Positions 7,062 to 7,936 of a stretch of 7,936 nt of DNA are shown here, piece by piece. Each line of letters starts with the position of its first letter. The stretch's first letter is position 1. Made by a program: the position numbers and the translations under genes. The stretch comes from Gemmatimonadota bacterium (GTDB taxonomy: Bacteria; Gemmatimonadota; Gemmatimonadetes; Longimicrobiales; Gaopeijiaceae), in NCBI GenBank assembly GCA_012959595.1, contig DUCW01000127.1, positions 6,210 through 14,145 on the forward strand, read 5' to 3'. The notes under the pieces are model-generated. The model worked only from the letters and a program-made list of their open reading frames with translations, was not told the DNA's origin and searched no databases.

Positions 7062-7381
7062 GTCGCAACTGGGCCTGTGTGGATCAGCGCTTAAGAGATC
7101 CCTCCTGGCGGCTTCCCTCCGCGGGGTTTAGCCGTGCGTGTAGCACCACCCCTCGCTGGAGGGTTACCAGAAGGTGAGGCAGTGCTAGGTGTTCCGCTGC
7201 CTCCCCTTGTGTATCCTCTCCCAGGGACTGCACGGGCTCGAGATCCGTTCAATTGATCAAAGAAGCTGTTGTTTGTCCTAATCCTCCCAGTTACTTGAGT
7301 GGGTGCTCTATAAGAACCCCAGTTTGTCCGAGCCGGTCCTGACCAGTAGTAGTTGTTATTAATATTTCGGTACCTGGAGCT

Positions 7382-7501
7382 ATAGTATGGGCTGTATCCG
7401 TATCCGAATCCTAACCCATACCCATACCGATATCCGCTGTTGTACCCCAGGAAAGGATCGTATCCTCCGAAAGGATCAACATATCTTCCATATCCATATC
7501 T
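7382..7501 (-). repeat. Tyr/Gly low-complexity tail with hexanucleotide periodicity
   Basis: On the minus strand this stretch encodes repeated Tyr-Gly and Phe-Gly units: RYGYGRY, DPFGGYDPFLGY, RYGYGLGFGYGYSPYY. At the DNA level, 7394-7436 is a degenerate 6-bp repeat (tatccg, cccata and variants on the + strand). Such tracts can change length by slippage. Here the units remain in frame with the upstream sequence. Confidence 0.75.
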
Positions 7502-7603
7502 AAATGGACTACGGTGAGAACTACCCCCGTAGTAAGTATTTCCAGAGTATGAGTTTTGACGGGTTATGCGGTTGCTTGTTCTAGGGTTTAAACCATATCC
7601 TTC

Positions 7604-7936
7604 TTATTCCCCTTCTGTATCTCGTCCAAGCGTTTCAAAGACAAATTCGTTAGGGAATGAGACAGCAATAACAGCGTCTAGAACATCAGGTTCCACTCCT
7701 GAAAAGGACATTCTTTTCAGTATATCTCCATCCAAAGCGAAGGGTTGTGCGCTCTCTAAAACCCAGGCTTCTATCGCTTGTGGATCTACCTTTGTGCCAG
7801 CTTCAACGACATTAGCTAGTGTTAGTGGAGCGGTGAATGCTATTCTTGCCAGACGCGTGCTTCTGTCTAGAGTTTCTTCGACTCCTGCAGCTTGAAAGAC
7901 ATCTTGCGAGGCGACCCCATATCTAAGGACCCAAGG
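7604..7936 (-). CDS. Upstream open part of the interrupted Gly/Tyr-rich protein gene
   Basis: If translation stops at the TAA at 7604-7606, this is the product's C-terminal 110 residues. The segment is helix-rich by eye (LDRSTRLARIAF, QAIEAWVLESAQPF, DGDILKRMSFSGVEPDVLDAVIAV) and shows no membrane span. The start codon lies beyond the window, so any signal peptide and N-terminal domain cannot be seen. The opposite-strand frame over 7566-7895 is Ser-rich and reads as a shadow. Confidence 0.6.
   Translation of the reverse strand, partial: PWVLRYGVASQDVFQAAGVEETLDRSTRLARIAFTAPLTLANVVEAGTKVDPQAIEAWVLESAQPFALDGDILKRMSFSGVEPDVLDAVIAVSFPNEFVFETLGRDTEGE

Larger units (their letters stand above)
7091..7936 (-). 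pseudogene. Gly/Tyr-rich exported-type protein gene, interrupted by in-frame TAA (5' end outside window)
   Basis: One minus-strand frame runs from the window edge to a TAA at 7091-7093, broken only by a TAA at 7604-7606. The upstream part (110 residues in view) begins PWVLRYGVASQDVF. It continues through LARIAFTAPLTLANVVEAG and GVEPDVLDAVIAVSFPNEFV to GRDTEGE just before the stop. The downstream part (170 codons) starts EGYGLNPRTSNR. It has a Tyr/Gly tail (RYGYGRYVDPFGGYDPFLGY), an Asn/Tyr stretch, and a basic Pro/Gly/Arg-rich end finishing KPPGGIS. From memory, the join of a (V/A)(V/A)(V/L)S(F/Y)P segment to a Tyr/Gly tail resembles secreted hypothetical proteins of Gemmatimonadota, so both parts look like one ancestral gene. 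After the TAA there is no ATG, GTG or TTG near enough to start a second gene. A GAA-to-TAA change, readthrough or a sequencing error could each explain it. The function is unknown. Loss of the tail may be tolerated if the tail is only a low-complexity extension. Confidence 0.65.

Noticed and set aside
7604..7606. Reassignment of TAA to a sense codon in this organism
   Set aside because: The same gene ends at another TAA (7091-7093) beside a terminator, and the long genes contain no in-frame TAA. One case cannot support a changed genetic code.
7566..7895. 109-codon + strand open frame beginning MRLLVLGFKP
   Set aside because: It lies antisense to the interrupted Gly/Tyr gene, is Ser/Thr-rich with no domain character, and has no convincing ribosome binding site. 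The minus-strand frame reads more like protein and continues to the window edge.

Overview
The window looks like a stretch of chromosome from a Gram-negative-type, probably environmental heterotroph. GC content is moderate by eye. Three long genes encode exported or membrane-anchored proteins: an imidazolonepropionase-like amidohydrolase, a PQQ-dependent dehydrogenase of the membrane glucose dehydrogenase type, and a VPS10/sortilin-like Asp-box propeller. A fourth, a Gly/Tyr-rich protein, runs off the right edge. From memory, this mix is common in Gemmatimonadota, Acidobacteriota and Bacteroidota-related lineages, and the Gly/Tyr-rich protein recalls Gemmatimonadota. There is no marker gene here, so this taxonomy is an inference.

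Layout from left to right: (1) the 3' end of an unidentified + strand gene (1-150). (2) A short convergent gap with a hairpin. (3) A two-gene minus-strand unit, transcribed from right to left: PQQ dehydrogenase (1624-3621, probable TTG start), then a 42-nt gap, then the secreted amidohydrolase (238-1581). (4) A 217-nt divergent intergenic region with a perfect 16-bp palindrome and AT-rich promoter-like sequence. (5) The 1066-residue secreted Asp-box propeller on the + strand (3839-7039). (6) A strong hairpin at 7012-7061 that overlaps the stop codon of (5) and has A and T tracts on its two sides, so it should terminate transcription both ways. (7) A convergent minus-strand gene, 7091 to beyond 7936, with a Tyr/Gly repeat tail. 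Its frame is interrupted by an in-frame TAA at 7604-7606.

How the genes may work together: the PQQ enzyme and the amidohydrolase are probably co-transcribed and should both act outside the cytoplasm, which would suit oxidation and hydrolysis of a scavenged substrate. The divergent propeller may share their regulatory region. No substrate can be read from the sequence. I see no mobile element, CRISPR array, tRNA or rRNA, and no convincing undescribed multi-gene system. The most notable anomaly is the nonsense codon in the Gly/Tyr-rich gene.
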